Source: Candidatus Obscuribacterales bacterium (GTDB lineage Bacteria > Cyanobacteriota > Vampirovibrionia > Obscuribacterales > Obscuribacteraceae). From it: a DNA stretch of 64,000 bases. The notes beneath the pieces were generated by a model. It had not been told where the DNA came from, did no database searches, and was given only the letters and a program-made list of their open reading frames with translations. Each line of letters starts with the position of its first letter. Positions within the stretch are counted from its first letter, which is position 1. Shown piece by piece: positions 33,224 to 42,338 of the stretch. Location of the stretch: assembly GCA_020634035.1 (NCBI GenBank), contig JACKCM010000004.1, forward strand, positions 753,471-817,470, given 5' to 3'. A program made the position numbers and the translations under genes.

Positions 33224-33379
33224 TTAATAGACGAGAAAATCGTCAATAGGTAAGAAGATCACAGTCAGCTCTTGTGCCTGCGCTATCACCGGGCTGAAGA
33301 GTAGGAAGAATAGTGAGGATGTAGCGACTGCCGCAGATTTTAAAAGGTTCGAGCCATCGCCTGCTATTCTCCAGGTCAT
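33224..33379 (-). CDS. possible 51-residue exported peptide
   Basis: ATG 33379 lies five bases after the stop of the exported protein at 33384. The product has a hydrophobic core AAVATSSLFFLLFSPVIAQAQ that looks like a signal peptide with cleavage near AQA, leaving a mature peptide of about 16 residues. No ribosome binding site is clear. It may be real and coupled, or a chance frame. Confidence 0.35.
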   Translation of the reverse strand: MTWRIAGDGSNLLKSAAVATSSLFFLLFSPVIAQAQELTVIFLPIDDFLVY

Positions 33380-33383
33380 AGCG

Positions 33384-34037
33384 CTAAAGTGAAAGCTCCG
33401 GGGGCTCATTTTGATCTGTGCCTGGCGTTGTACCTTTGATTTCAACATAGTCACCGGGCACCACGAACAATGCCGGTGCCGGAGCTTTTGTTTTTAAGGA
33501 GACGACTTCAAAGCCTGTCTGTCCAAAGTTGTGGTGCATAATTTTGGTGAGGACCACACCCAGGTCATCGGCTATGGTGCATACTGTGTACGGGCAGGCA
33601 GTCCGTTTTATCCAGCTGCTGCATTTGACACCGAATACCACTTTGCCGGATTTTTCTCTGGTGGCTAAATTCATATCGGTTATAGCCACCGGTCCCGCCG
33701 TTAGTTTGCCGACCTTGTATTGCCTGGCGGCAGGATACAGGGTATAGACCTTGCCTTTGTTGAAGTCCAGAATTTTAGATATGTTGTCTCCGTTCCCGTT
33801 TCCACTGCCTGATCTGCTCATATCGGTCCGCTCCAGACCATGACCATCGGAATATTTTTTGATGGTGAACTCCTCGACTCTTTTCTTGGCGAAGGTTCTG
33901 AAGCCTTTGATTTTTATCTCGTAGGGCTTTTTAGATGGTTTTGAGAGAACCGGAGTCTGGGGAGCGGCGGAGGCGGCAGAAGCCGAAAGGCAACATACCA
34001 GGGCGGCAGACAGGGATTTTGACCACAGTGATTTCAT
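33384..34037 (-). CDS. exported protein of unknown family, 217 aa
   Basis: Signal peptide 1-24 (SLSAALVCCLSASAASA/A). The mature part is beta-rich with a Lys-rich start (KKPYEIKIKGFRTFAKKRV), a Gly/Ser/Asn loop (SRSGSGNGNGDN), and three cysteines (VKCSSW, TACPYTVC). LDFNKGKVYTLYPAARQYKVG has the look of a DUF4412-type or LolA-like outer-membrane-facing protein, in which a lipid-binding half barrel often contains D..kgk.y.l....k.y. That match is only a resemblance. Divergent from the TPR-caspase gene. Confidence 0.6.
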   Translation of the reverse strand: MKSLWSKSLSAALVCCLSASAASAAPQTPVLSKPSKKPYEIKIKGFRTFAKKRVEEFTIKKYSDGHGLERTDMSRSGSGNGNGDNISKILDFNKGKVYTLYPAARQYKVGKLTAGPVAITDMNLATREKSGKVVFGVKCSSWIKRTACPYTVCTIADDLGVVLTKIMHHNFGQTGFEVVSLKTKAPAPALFVVPGDYVEIKGTTPGTDQNEPPELSL

Positions 34038-34202
34038 AGGTTTGATTATAGCCCTTTCTTTCTTGCCAAGTGGGGGCGCGTGCCCCGAAAGCCCATATAG
34101 TGCTCATCTGAGCCAGGCTTCCTAATTTCCGGGGGCTCTTCGGTTACACTATCATCTGGCTATATCTATAGATTATGATTTTGCAGGGGTTGGGAAGCTC
34201 AA

Positions 34203-36914
34203 ATGACCATAGACAGGGGTTTTAACTACCCGGTCAGAACGCTGAAGACAAACAAGAGGGCAGGCGCCAGACGGCTGGCTCTTTCTGTTTTCGCGCTTTC
34301 TGTCATGTCGCTGTCCCTTCCTGTTGCGCTGTCACCCAGCCCCGCCATCGCCCAGTCGACCCTGTGGCAGACTTATTATGACGGCGGTGTCAAAGCCCTG
34401 GAGCGCAGCCAGTTGACCAAAGCCCAGAAGCAGTTGCGGGCGGCTTTGCAAGAGGCTGAGAGGGCGGTTGAGACTAACGAGGACAGGGCGCGGCTCAAGC
34501 GAACCCAGAGGACTTATTTAGACGCCCTTACCCGGGGGCAGAAGTATAAAGAGGCTGAAGCAGTTTTTCAGAAACTGGTCGGTGTAGTTGATTCTGTTTC
34601 TGTTTTAGATGCCGGCACCGCGGCAGATCTTTCTAATTTCGCTCACAATCAAGAGAGCCTCGGCAAGTTTAAAGAGTCGGTGGCGCTTTATCGCCGTGCT
34701 CTGAAATTTTATGAGGACGACGCTGATACCAAAGATGCAAAAGATCGCGCTAGAGTTCAAGATCAGATCCATCTATTGATCAATCTCTCCGGGGTCTATC
34801 TGCAGCTTGGCGATGCCGACAAGGCAGAAGAGCAGCTGCGCGACAGCATGGACCTGGCGGAGAAGCTCAAGGATGACGACAGTGTGGCGACGGCGCTGGA
34901 AGGCTTCGGAAGATTCTATGCCCACATGGGCAAATTCGAAGAGGCGGAATCTGTGCTGAAGAGAGCCGTAAATCTGCGATCCAAATCAAGCCCAGACAAG
35001 CTTGACTCGACCTATCTTGTTCTGGCAAATGCCTATCGCAACCACGGTGATACTGATAAAGCGATTGATAGCATTAAGGACGCGATTAAAATCATCAAGG
35101 CAAGAGGCGACAAAAAGGATCCCACCGTTTTAGCAGAAGCCAGTCTGGAGCTGGCGTCTGCCTATGAAGAGAAAGACTGGGTAAAAGAATCTACCACTCT
35201 TCTGGAGCGCACTCTTGCCAATCTGGAGATCACCATCGGCGATGACAGTCCGCTTGTAGCCAAAGTGTTGCGGCGGCTTGCCACCAACTATGTCTCGATG
35301 AACGCTTACGGCAAAGCCGAGCCTCTATTGAAGCGTGCGCTCGCTCTTTCAGAAAAGGTGCATGGACCGAACGGTACTGAGACTGCCAAAGACTTGCAGG
35401 CACTGGGAATGTTCTATGTTGCCCAGGGCAAGTATGACCTTGCCGAGCCGGTGTACAGGCGCTCACTAGATATGGTGCGTGCCACCTATGGCGAAGATCA
35501 TCCTAACTATGCCGCCTGTCTAAATAACCTGGCCTGGCTCTATGCCAACGAACGCAAGTTCGAAGAGGCAAGACCGCTTTTGGAAAAAGGGCTGAAAATA
35601 AGAAAAGATTCTCTGGGAGAGGACCATCCTCTGGTCGCTCGTAACCTCTCTAATCTTGCCAATATCGATGTATCCGAGAACAAGCTCGACGACGCCAAAG
35701 ACAACCTTTCTGAAGCCTTTAAAATTCAGAGCGAGGTGCTTGGCGGCGAGCACCCGGATACTTTAGACACCATGAATCAACTGGCGGATCTTTATGTCAA
35801 GCTGAAAAATTATGACAGGGCAGAGACTCTTTATCGTAAGCTGCTCGCCACCGATGAGAAGCTGGAAGGCGAGGACAGCGCTGCTGTTGCCGATGACCTC
35901 GATAGCCTCGCCCGGGTGGTGGCATTTAACAATCGTAAGCAAGAGGCTGACGCCATGCTGCGTCGCGCCGATGGTATCAAAAGCAAACTGCCCGGCAATG
36001 TGCCGAACTCTGGTCGCCATGGCATTTATCTAGACGCGAGGGGTGCGGGCTCGATCGCCCCAGAGCCCCTGGCGCCGGTGACCGACAAATGGGCTCTGGT
36101 GGTCGGCATCAGCAGCTTTGCCGACAGCTCTATCAACCTGCAATACGCCGCCAAAGACGCCATGGACTTTCGCAATTATCTTGTGAACGAGGCCAATTTC
36201 AAAGCCGATCATGTCAAACTTTTACTAGATCAGAACGCCACCAGGGACAATATCGTCGGCAACCTTGGCAAGAAGTGGCTGGGTAAGGCGAAGAAGACCG
36301 ATCTGGTCGTAATCTATGTCTCTACCCATGGTACCTCTGCCCGTAAAGATCTGGGCGACACCAATTTTATTGTCGCTCACGAAACCACGCTCAACAACGC
36401 TGTCCTGACAGGCATACCTATGCAATGGTTCACCACCGGTATCACCGAGATGCTCGACGCCAAGCGCATTGTTATCGTCATGGATGTCTGCCACGGTGGT
36501 GCCGTCACCCCCGCTAAGATTCAAATCGACCGGGATATCCTGGCGGAAGCTCGCGGTAGCGATGGCGCGTCCCCCGGAAAAGGGCTCAAAAGAGAACTCT
36601 TCAGCAAAGACCGCCTGGAGGCTGTGCGGGGTCAGGTGATAATCGCCTCCAGCGAAGCGGATCAGACCAGTTTTGAGTCGATTCACTATCCTAACGGTGT
36701 GTTCACCCGTAAGCTTATCGAGGGGCTGCGCAGTAACGGCAAAGAGACGACTCTTGAAAAGGCGTTCTCTTTTATGCGCGGCAAAGTAGAGTCTGAGGTC
36801 CTGAGAGACAGACAGGTGCTGCAGACACCGGTTATGGTAGGGGGGTCTGCCGAGGACGGGCAGCTTGTACTGTCGCTAGAACCCAAGCCTGGCCAAGAAA
36901 AAGCCGCTCAATAA
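34203..36914 (+). CDS. secreted TPR protein with caspase-like (peptidase C14) domain
   Basis: 903 residues. A twin-arginine-like or Sec signal (RRLALSVFALSVMSLSLPVAL, cleavage near AIAQ, residue 49). Residues about 50-600 are TPRs, the later ones of kinesin-light-chain type (YGEDHPNYAACLNNLAWLY, LGEDHPLVARNLSNLANI). From 628 (DKWALVVGISSF) runs a caspase fold with catalytic H709 in VSTHGT and C763 in MDVCHGG, both intact. Orthocaspases of this kind cut after basic residues or take part in stress or death signalling. Here it would act outside the cytoplasm. The alpha/beta hydrolase gene follows 118 bp downstream. Confidence 0.9.
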   Translation: MTIDRGFNYPVRTLKTNKRAGARRLALSVFALSVMSLSLPVALSPSPAIAQSTLWQTYYDGGVKALERSQLTKAQKQLRAALQEAERAVETNEDRARLKRTQRTYLDALTRGQKYKEAEAVFQKLVGVVDSVSVLDAGTAADLSNFAHNQESLGKFKESVALYRRALKFYEDDADTKDAKDRARVQDQIHLLINLSGVYLQLGDADKAEEQLRDSMDLAEKLKDDDSVATALEGFGRFYAHMGKFEEAESVLKRAVNLRSKSSPDKLDSTYLVLANAYRNHGDTDKAIDSIKDAIKIIKARGDKKDPTVLAEASLELASAYEEKDWVKESTTLLERTLANLEITIGDDSPLVAKVLRRLATNYVSMNAYGKAEPLLKRALALSEKVHGPNGTETAKDLQALGMFYVAQGKYDLAEPVYRRSLDMVRATYGEDHPNYAACLNNLAWLYANERKFEEARPLLEKGLKIRKDSLGEDHPLVARNLSNLANIDVSENKLDDAKDNLSEAFKIQSEVLGGEHPDTLDTMNQLADLYVKLKNYDRAETLYRKLLATDEKLEGEDSAAVADDLDSLARVVAFNNRKQEADAMLRRADGIKSKLPGNVPNSGRHGIYLDARGAGSIAPEPLAPVTDKWALVVGISSFADSSINLQYAAKDAMDFRNYLVNEANFKADHVKLLLDQNATRDNIVGNLGKKWLGKAKKTDLVVIYVSTHGTSARKDLGDTNFIVAHETTLNNAVLTGIPMQWFTTGITEMLDAKRIVIVMDVCHGGAVTPAKIQIDRDILAEARGSDGASPGKGLKRELFSKDRLEAVRGQVIIASSEADQTSFESIHYPNGVFTRKLIEGLRSNGKETTLEKAFSFMRGKVESEVLRDRQVLQTPVMVGGSAEDGQLVLSLEPKPGQEKAAQ

Positions 36915-37032
36915 GCTTAAATAAGCTCCTAATTAAGTGTGGAATCCGGTAACCCTTATTGTGGTAATATTTAGCCCCGTTTTCGCGGCAAATTTACTGG
37001 TTATTCTCTCCCTGCCCATTTGGAAAAAGACT

Positions 37033-38049
37033 ATGGATAAACCGGCTTTTCGACCCACCCAGGTTCTGGTACTTGCTGTTTCGCTTTGTTTAATCGGCGC
37101 GTCGTCGATGCCCTCTTGCTATGCGGCGGATGCTGAAGCCGAAACTAAGACCAAAACCGAGGCTAAGACCGAGAGCAGCGCCTCAGAGAAATCCCTGCGC
37201 GGTGGCGACGCCGATAAAGTAACCCTGGTTGAAGACATGCCGCCGCTGCTTTTCTGGAAAGCCCAGGGTGATGCCGCCAGCAAGGGCACGGTTTTGTGTC
37301 TGCATGAACTCGGTATGCACAAGGGCAGCTTCGACGACCTGGGCGGCAAGCTGTCTAAAGAGGGCTATGATGTTTACTCGATGGACCTGCGTGGCTTCGG
37401 CGGTTGGGCCGAGCGCGGCAAAGAAGGGCGGATGGATTTGAAAAATACTCTTGCCGATATCAAGGTCACCGTTGAGAAGCTCAAGAAAGATGACCCAGAT
37501 AAACAGATATTTCTGCTGGGTGAAGCCATGGGTGGTGCCCTGGCTCTTGAAGCTGCTTCAAAATACCCTGATATCATTGCCGGTACTATCTCCGCCACAC
37601 CTGGCGGTGAGCACTTCAACACTTTCAGCAACTATTTGTCCGTCGGTTCTAAAATGGCTGTGATGCCGAACAAGCGCTATAACAAAGGCGAAGAGCTGGT
37701 TGCGCTTGGCACTCCCAAAAAAGAACTGCAAGAAGCTATTAAGAACGATGCCGGTGTGCGTCTCGATCTATCGCCCCGCGAGCTTATCGCCTGCCAGTTT
37801 TATATGTATAAAACCAAGCGTTTTGCAAAACGCATCAAAACCATGCCTGTTCTCATTGTGCAGGGTGAGCGCGATGGAGAATCGAGACCGGATGGATCGC
37901 GCAAAGTTTTCGACAATCTAAGCACCGACAAAAAACAATATCTTTCGGTGAAGGACGGCGATCACTATGTCTATGAAGACACCAATGTCAATGACCAGGC
38001 GATGAAGACGACCGTGGCCTGGTTAGACAAGCACACTTCGACTAATTGA
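37033..38049 (+). CDS. exported monoacylglycerol-lipase-like hydrolase lacking its Ser nucleophile
   Basis: ATG 37033 (GGAAA before it) gives 338 residues with a signal peptide ending near CYA/AD, then a Thr/Lys/Glu linker. The alpha/beta hydrolase core follows: TVLCLHELGMHKGSFDDLG, YDVYSMDLRGFGGW, the elbow LLGEAMGGALAL, VLIVQGERD and DGDHYVYED. In lysophospholipase and monoglyceride-lipase relatives the elbow is G-x-S-M-G-G; here residue 165 is Ala (GCC codon), while the late Asp and His are present. It is therefore probably not a hydrolase and may bind lipid or protein. It could be transcribed with the TPR-caspase. Confidence 0.85.
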   Translation: MDKPAFRPTQVLVLAVSLCLIGASSMPSCYAADAEAETKTKTEAKTESSASEKSLRGGDADKVTLVEDMPPLLFWKAQGDAASKGTVLCLHELGMHKGSFDDLGGKLSKEGYDVYSMDLRGFGGWAERGKEGRMDLKNTLADIKVTVEKLKKDDPDKQIFLLGEAMGGALALEAASKYPDIIAGTISATPGGEHFNTFSNYLSVGSKMAVMPNKRYNKGEELVALGTPKKELQEAIKNDAGVRLDLSPRELIACQFYMYKTKRFAKRIKTMPVLIVQGERDGESRPDGSRKVFDNLSTDKKQYLSVKDGDHYVYEDTNVNDQAMKTTVAWLDKHTSTN

Positions 38050-38055
38050 TATCAT

Positions 38056-38079
38056 CTCAGCGGAAGTGATTGCGCTGAG
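38056..38079. terminator. hairpin between convergent genes
   Basis: CTCAGCG (38056-38062) and CGCTGAG (38073-38079) form a perfect 7-bp stem with a 10-base loop at the meeting point of the genes ending at 38049 and 38057. No T tract. It may serve as a shared end structure. Confidence 0.35.
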
Positions 38080-39961
38080 AGTTGCTGCTGAAAGTGCGAT
38101 TCACAATTTTTTTGCTAGTGGCATTGGTCAAACCCGAGCCTCCAATTGCTCGAACTTTGCACTGAACCAGCATTTTGCTCGAGCGTCTGATCTGGGGCAC
38201 CGGAAAGCTAAAATCAACCACGTGTTTTCCGTTGGCTTTTTTAAGTAGCTTTTGACGAAACTGGGGCGGTGTCAAGTAACCCGGTTCATTTGCCGTGATC
38301 ATTACATCGAGGTCCTGAAGATTTGATGATTTCTCAAGCTCAATGGTCGCCTTCCCTGAGAGGGTGCCGTTTACATCAACTACATCGGGAACAGTTAGTT
38401 CTACCGCCAGGCTGTGACCCGCATCAAATTTGCCAGCGGGTGTAGTCTGCGGCTCTGGAAGCTTACTGCTGCCGTTCAAGAATGGGATCATAGAACTAGT
38501 CCATGTTCTGGGCACCTGCAATGTGTTCGTGACGACATCTATGAAGTGAGCATATCTCGTCCATTTTCCGGTAAAGAACTTGTCTGGATCGCTCTCTATG
38601 AAAACAGGTATATTCTTCAGCGCTTTGAATGATGGTGAACCTTGACAGGCAACACTTTGCAAGCTCTTTGTTTTCATCTCTACCGAGGCGTCAAAGAGTG
38701 ATTGCACCGATTCTTGTACGGCTCTGAACATGATTCGTCTTGTGAACGAATTTGTTTTGTTGAACAGCGAGTCACCATAAATGTAGAATCGGTCGCCATT
38801 TAGATTGCGTACCTGGGCACCGCTTTTGTTGAAGCGATCATGATAAATGCGCTCATTGTTTGCCATATTTGCGTATGATAGGACTGTTTTGGGAGCGAGA
38901 AAGTCACTCTGTCCAAGACCGACATCAGTCACCGGGGGCAGTGCAATCGATAGATTGATGACTCCTTTCTCGTCACGCTTTCCACCACCCATCGCCAGGG
39001 CATTTTCCATCCATCGATAGGGTGGCAAGCTTGTATTGCCGCTCCCCTTCTGAATTTGATAGCTGCTTTCGTCTCTGTTTATCACCACATGCCCGAAAGC
39101 AAATAGGTCGGTCAGCGCATGAAGGGCGCTAGCTTCGCAGTTTAAGGCCACCGACCAGAATTGCGGCTCGGTTCGCGCTCTGTTTGCATACATGAGGGCA
39201 AGGCGATGCATACCGACGTACCACGCCACCGCCGCGTTAGAAAAATGCCAGTCATTGACCTTCGCAATGCGCATCATCTCATCTCCCCACCAGGCAGCTT
39301 CTTCGTACTCATTCGGGTTTGCCGTGTCGATTAAGGCGTTGCCTGCTGTACCATGGGGTGGTACCACTCCCGATGCGATATACAGTTGATAGACTCCTGC
39401 CGGCAATGGCTTTGGAGCATATTCCGCACCGGCATTGCCTCTTTTAAATACAGTCTGTTTGGCCGGACCATCACTTAAATAGCAAAGTCCGTCGGCAGAG
39501 AAACTTACCGCTTTTCTATAGTCGCCATAGAGCGCTACCAGTGTCCCCAGGCTCATCGGTGTTGTAATACCGGTACCGGTTATCGTGCTAACATCGAGTA
39601 CTTTTGCGGGTGCTTCGTTTGTTGAAGGAATCCAGATATTCTTGTTGTACTTAAGCTGATTGAAATTGCGATAGTAAAAGTTGTCTTGAACTTCTTTTTT
39701 GTTCTTGTCATATTCGGCAGGATTGTTGGACTCAATTCCGGCTGAAAGCCTCTTTGCTGCCTTGAATACTTCTACGTATTGTTCGGGGCTAACTCTGTTG
39801 AAAGTGACAGAGCCGGGCAGTCTTACCGAAGGCGGGATATTTACTCCTGCTACGGCTATATCCGTCATCAGTTTATGCTCTTCTGAATTATATGCGGATG
39901 CGCCAACGGTGCTGAGCTGCAGCATAGCTGCTGCAGTTGCTATGAATTTGAGTTTCGACAA
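38057..39961 (-). CDS. exported zinc-dependent phospholipase C / P1-nuclease-like protein
   Basis: TTG 39961 is preferred: GGAGC lies 7-8 bases upstream and the product begins with a signal peptide (SKLKFIATAAAMLQLSTVGASA). Mature N-terminus YNSEEHK places H29 close to the start, as in the zinc-PLC/S1-P1 fold, whose terminal residues bind zinc. Further ligand candidates are H239 in NDWHF, then H281, D285 and H291 in HALTDLFAFGH, matching the H-x3-D...H order of the fold. The C-terminal 150 residues form a beta domain. 634 residues is longer than typical. Enzyme activity is inferred. Confidence 0.6.
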   Translation of the reverse strand: MSKLKFIATAAAMLQLSTVGASAYNSEEHKLMTDIAVAGVNIPPSVRLPGSVTFNRVSPEQYVEVFKAAKRLSAGIESNNPAEYDKNKKEVQDNFYYRNFNQLKYNKNIWIPSTNEAPAKVLDVSTITGTGITTPMSLGTLVALYGDYRKAVSFSADGLCYLSDGPAKQTVFKRGNAGAEYAPKPLPAGVYQLYIASGVVPPHGTAGNALIDTANPNEYEEAAWWGDEMMRIAKVNDWHFSNAAVAWYVGMHRLALMYANRARTEPQFWSVALNCEASALHALTDLFAFGHVVINRDESSYQIQKGSGNTSLPPYRWMENALAMGGGKRDEKGVINLSIALPPVTDVGLGQSDFLAPKTVLSYANMANNERIYHDRFNKSGAQVRNLNGDRFYIYGDSLFNKTNSFTRRIMFRAVQESVQSLFDASVEMKTKSLQSVACQGSPSFKALKNIPVFIESDPDKFFTGKWTRYAHFIDVVTNTLQVPRTWTSSMIPFLNGSSKLPEPQTTPAGKFDAGHSLAVELTVPDVVDVNGTLSGKATIELEKSSNLQDLDVMITANEPGYLTPPQFRQKLLKKANGKHVVDFSFPVPQIRRSSKMLVQCKVRAIGGSGLTNATSKKIVNRTFSSNSQRNHFR

Positions 39962-40048
39962 AATTATTGCTCCAAGCTTATTTCGAGATAGTATATCCCA
40001 TTGACTGCAATTTTTTTGAAGCACTAATTTTGAGAGTCGCTCTCTTAT

Positions 40049-41143
40049 CTATCTCCAGCGACGATCGTAGCGATTGTAGCCACCATCGTAGTCGTTTCTA
40101 TCATAGCCCCGCCCGCGGTTGCGATCATAGCGACCGCCCCTGTTATTGTATCTGCCACCGCGGTTGTAATCGTCCCCGGTCATACTCGATAGCTGTCTGA
40201 CACTATTAGAAACAAGATCCATCTGGTTCATAACCGTGCCATCGGCACCAATACTTCTGAGCTCGCTTTTTAGATCTCTCGCCGTATCGCTTACTCGCCG
40301 CGAGTTTGACGATAGCGTCGAAACGTCCATACCAGAACCGCTTGATTTCAGGTTTCTCGATTGTTGTTGCAGGTCTTGCAGAATCTCGCAGGCGCGCATC
40401 TCTCGGCTGCCTGCCGGGGGCTTCCATTTGCCCTGGGATTGCAGATAGGTCTGCAAATTAGTGACCAGGCGATTGACGTTGTCATCGAGGCTGTTTGCCG
40501 CATTTCTGACATCGTTGCTGTTCAGCGTATAGCCGCCGTTGTTGTTACCGAAAGTGCCGCCATTATTGTAATTTGGCGCATAGCCATTGTTGTTGCCGAA
40601 GGTCGGGTTGTTGTTGAAGTTAGGCTGATAGCCGTTGTTGAAATTGGGTCCGTTGTTGAAATTGGGCGCATAACCGTTGTTGTTGCCGAAACCGGCGTTA
40701 AACCCGGTGTTCGAGAAGTTGCCCAGATTTCTTGCGTCATCACTGACGTTTCTAAATTGATTGATAACGCGCCTGTCTGCGCCGATGCTTCTCAGGCGGT
40801 GTTCCAGGGCTCTTACGTTGCTGTCCAGTCTGCTGGAGGCGCTGGCAAGGTCACCGGGGCTCATATTGCCGGCGCGGTTTTTGAGGTCATTGGTCTGTTG
40901 TTGAAGTTCTTGCATGGCGTTGCAGGCGCGCATATCGTCGGAGCCCGGTTTCGGCACCCAGCGCCCGTTGGCTTGCAAGTAGGACTGCAGGCTTTTGACA
41001 AGCTGATCTGTGCTCTCGCTCAGTCTGACCGCCGCGTTTCTTGCATCGTTATTGAACGCTTCGACGCTGCCGCCGAAGAGCCCGATTAAACTCGCGACAA
41101 TCACCAGGATGCCGGTCTTTACGGCTACATTTCGAAAAGCCAT
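40049..41143 (-). CDS. exported two-repeat protein with Asn/Gly linker and Arg/Tyr tail
   Basis: ATG 41143 follows GAGG by 6 bases; signal peptide to about SVEA. Two copies of an approximately 110-residue helical module are visible: NNDARNAAVRLSESTDQLVK and DVRNAANSLDDNVNRLVTNL each lead to Q-x-YLQ...G.W.P..GS..MRAC..(L/M)Q.LQQQ. Between them lies a linker of PNFNNG and GNNNGYAPN repeats. The tail is a run of RGGRYDRN-like units. Each module has one Cys (MRAC) that could form a disulphide. Function unknown; a surface or matrix protein is plausible. Confidence 0.65.
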   Translation of the reverse strand: MAFRNVAVKTGILVIVASLIGLFGGSVEAFNNDARNAAVRLSESTDQLVKSLQSYLQANGRWVPKPGSDDMRACNAMQELQQQTNDLKNRAGNMSPGDLASASSRLDSNVRALEHRLRSIGADRRVINQFRNVSDDARNLGNFSNTGFNAGFGNNNGYAPNFNNGPNFNNGYQPNFNNNPTFGNNNGYAPNYNNGGTFGNNNGGYTLNSNDVRNAANSLDDNVNRLVTNLQTYLQSQGKWKPPAGSREMRACEILQDLQQQSRNLKSSGSGMDVSTLSSNSRRVSDTARDLKSELRSIGADGTVMNQMDLVSNSVRQLSSMTGDDYNRGGRYNNRGGRYDRNRGRGYDRNDYDGGYNRYDRRWR

Positions 41144-41336
41144 GAATCGCCTCACTGTAACTTCAACCAATTTCTAGTTCACTATACCCCGAATCAAGCA
41201 TTCGGTGGCGATACTCTGAGGGCAAATATCAAGATGACTGTTCGATTCTGCTTGAGAAAGCCGCAGTTCTGTCCCCAGGCACTCTGATAAAATAGCCTCC
41301 TGGCGTACTGCATTAGAATCCGAGGCTAATTCATCG

Positions 41337-42290
41337 ATGTTCTCAACGCGAAAAACTATTTCAATGGTTCTTGTCTCTTGCATGGTGGCAAGCTCGGGCA
41401 GCGCCCTGGCGAAGTCGTCCAAGAGCTGCCCATTTACGGGGGCTGTGACAGAGGAAAGCCATGAGCGTTTCTCTTCGGTCAATAAGCTTTTTCGCAAGCA
41501 TTACGCCGCAGCTAGAAAGTCTATCGAAGACGATTTCGACGTCGTGATCTACGGCAACGAGGGTGCCTTGAACCTCTATATAGATGGCAAGAAAAAGGAC
41601 AGTCGCGATATCATCGACGGTCGCTACACTTTTCTCAAAGAAGTTGCGCACATAACCCTGGGGACCTATGTGATGCTCGTGAATAAGGTCGACAAGGACC
41701 TCGACGACGCCACGGTGAAAGAGGTGCTCGACTTCAAAGAAGCTATTGAGAAGGCTTCCCCCGATATTGCCAAAGTGCCCCTTGACGAGAAGGTCGCCGC
41801 TCGGCAGAAGAAGCTGGTCGAGACGACCACGAGCTTTCTTGGTACCGTCGCCGAGCAGCGTCGGGTATCGAGTGAAGAGCTGAGAGCCTATACCCGGTCG
41901 GTTGCTCAGATGGATCTGGACAATGCTGCAGAGGCAGCCGCTGCCCAGCTAGAGAACATCGACAAAGTGGTGGCAGAATGGAAAGGCGGCATGACCGACG
42001 AGCAGTGGCAGAAGCTGCGGGTGATTATATCTGTGGGTCATATGCCGAGGAAGCAGTATTCTATCTTTCAGTATTTCTTGCGATTGTTCAACGAGAAAGA
42101 AGAAGGGGAGCGAGTGATCACCGTTGATGCCGGCGTCGGATACGAGCCCGGTATGGACTTGTTAGCCACCCATGCGCTGGATAGAAAAGTCGCCATCGAC
42201 TTCTTCAAGGACAAATGGAGAATGCATCGCGATTTGCTCTCCGATGGTGCCAGGCAGTATCTGAAGAAGCATCCGCCGCTGAAGCAATAG
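41337..42290 (+). CDS. exported helical protein, 317 aa
   Basis: ATG 41337 gives a signal peptide (ISMVLVSCMVASSGSALA). The mature part is mostly alpha-helical and charged (KEVLDFKEAIEKASPDIAKV). The stretch VRVIISVGHMPRKQYSIFQYF-like WQKLRVIISVGHMPRKQ holds a His-Met. I recognise no family. GAGG is 12 bases upstream, a little far. The start of the gene shares its promoter region with the divergent two-repeat protein. Confidence 0.65.
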   Translation: MFSTRKTISMVLVSCMVASSGSALAKSSKSCPFTGAVTEESHERFSSVNKLFRKHYAAARKSIEDDFDVVIYGNEGALNLYIDGKKKDSRDIIDGRYTFLKEVAHITLGTYVMLVNKVDKDLDDATVKEVLDFKEAIEKASPDIAKVPLDEKVAARQKKLVETTTSFLGTVAEQRRVSSEELRAYTRSVAQMDLDNAAEAAAAQLENIDKVVAEWKGGMTDEQWQKLRVIISVGHMPRKQYSIFQYFLRLFNEKEEGERVITVDAGVGYEPGMDLLATHALDRKVAIDFFKDKWRMHRDLLSDGARQYLKKHPPLKQ

Positions 42291-42338
42291 AAAGCTAAGT
42301 ACGAGCGCAGCTAGGTTGGTAGAGCCGGAGGGAGCCAC

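Noticed and set aside
40361..41089. 242-codon plus-strand frame
   Set aside because: Val/Ile/Ala-rich mirror of the Asn-rich two-repeat gene; an artefact of its repeats.
41174..41497. 107-codon minus-strand frame before the two-repeat gene
   Set aside because: Overlaps the signal-peptide region of the plus-strand gene at 41337; no ribosome site, mixed composition.
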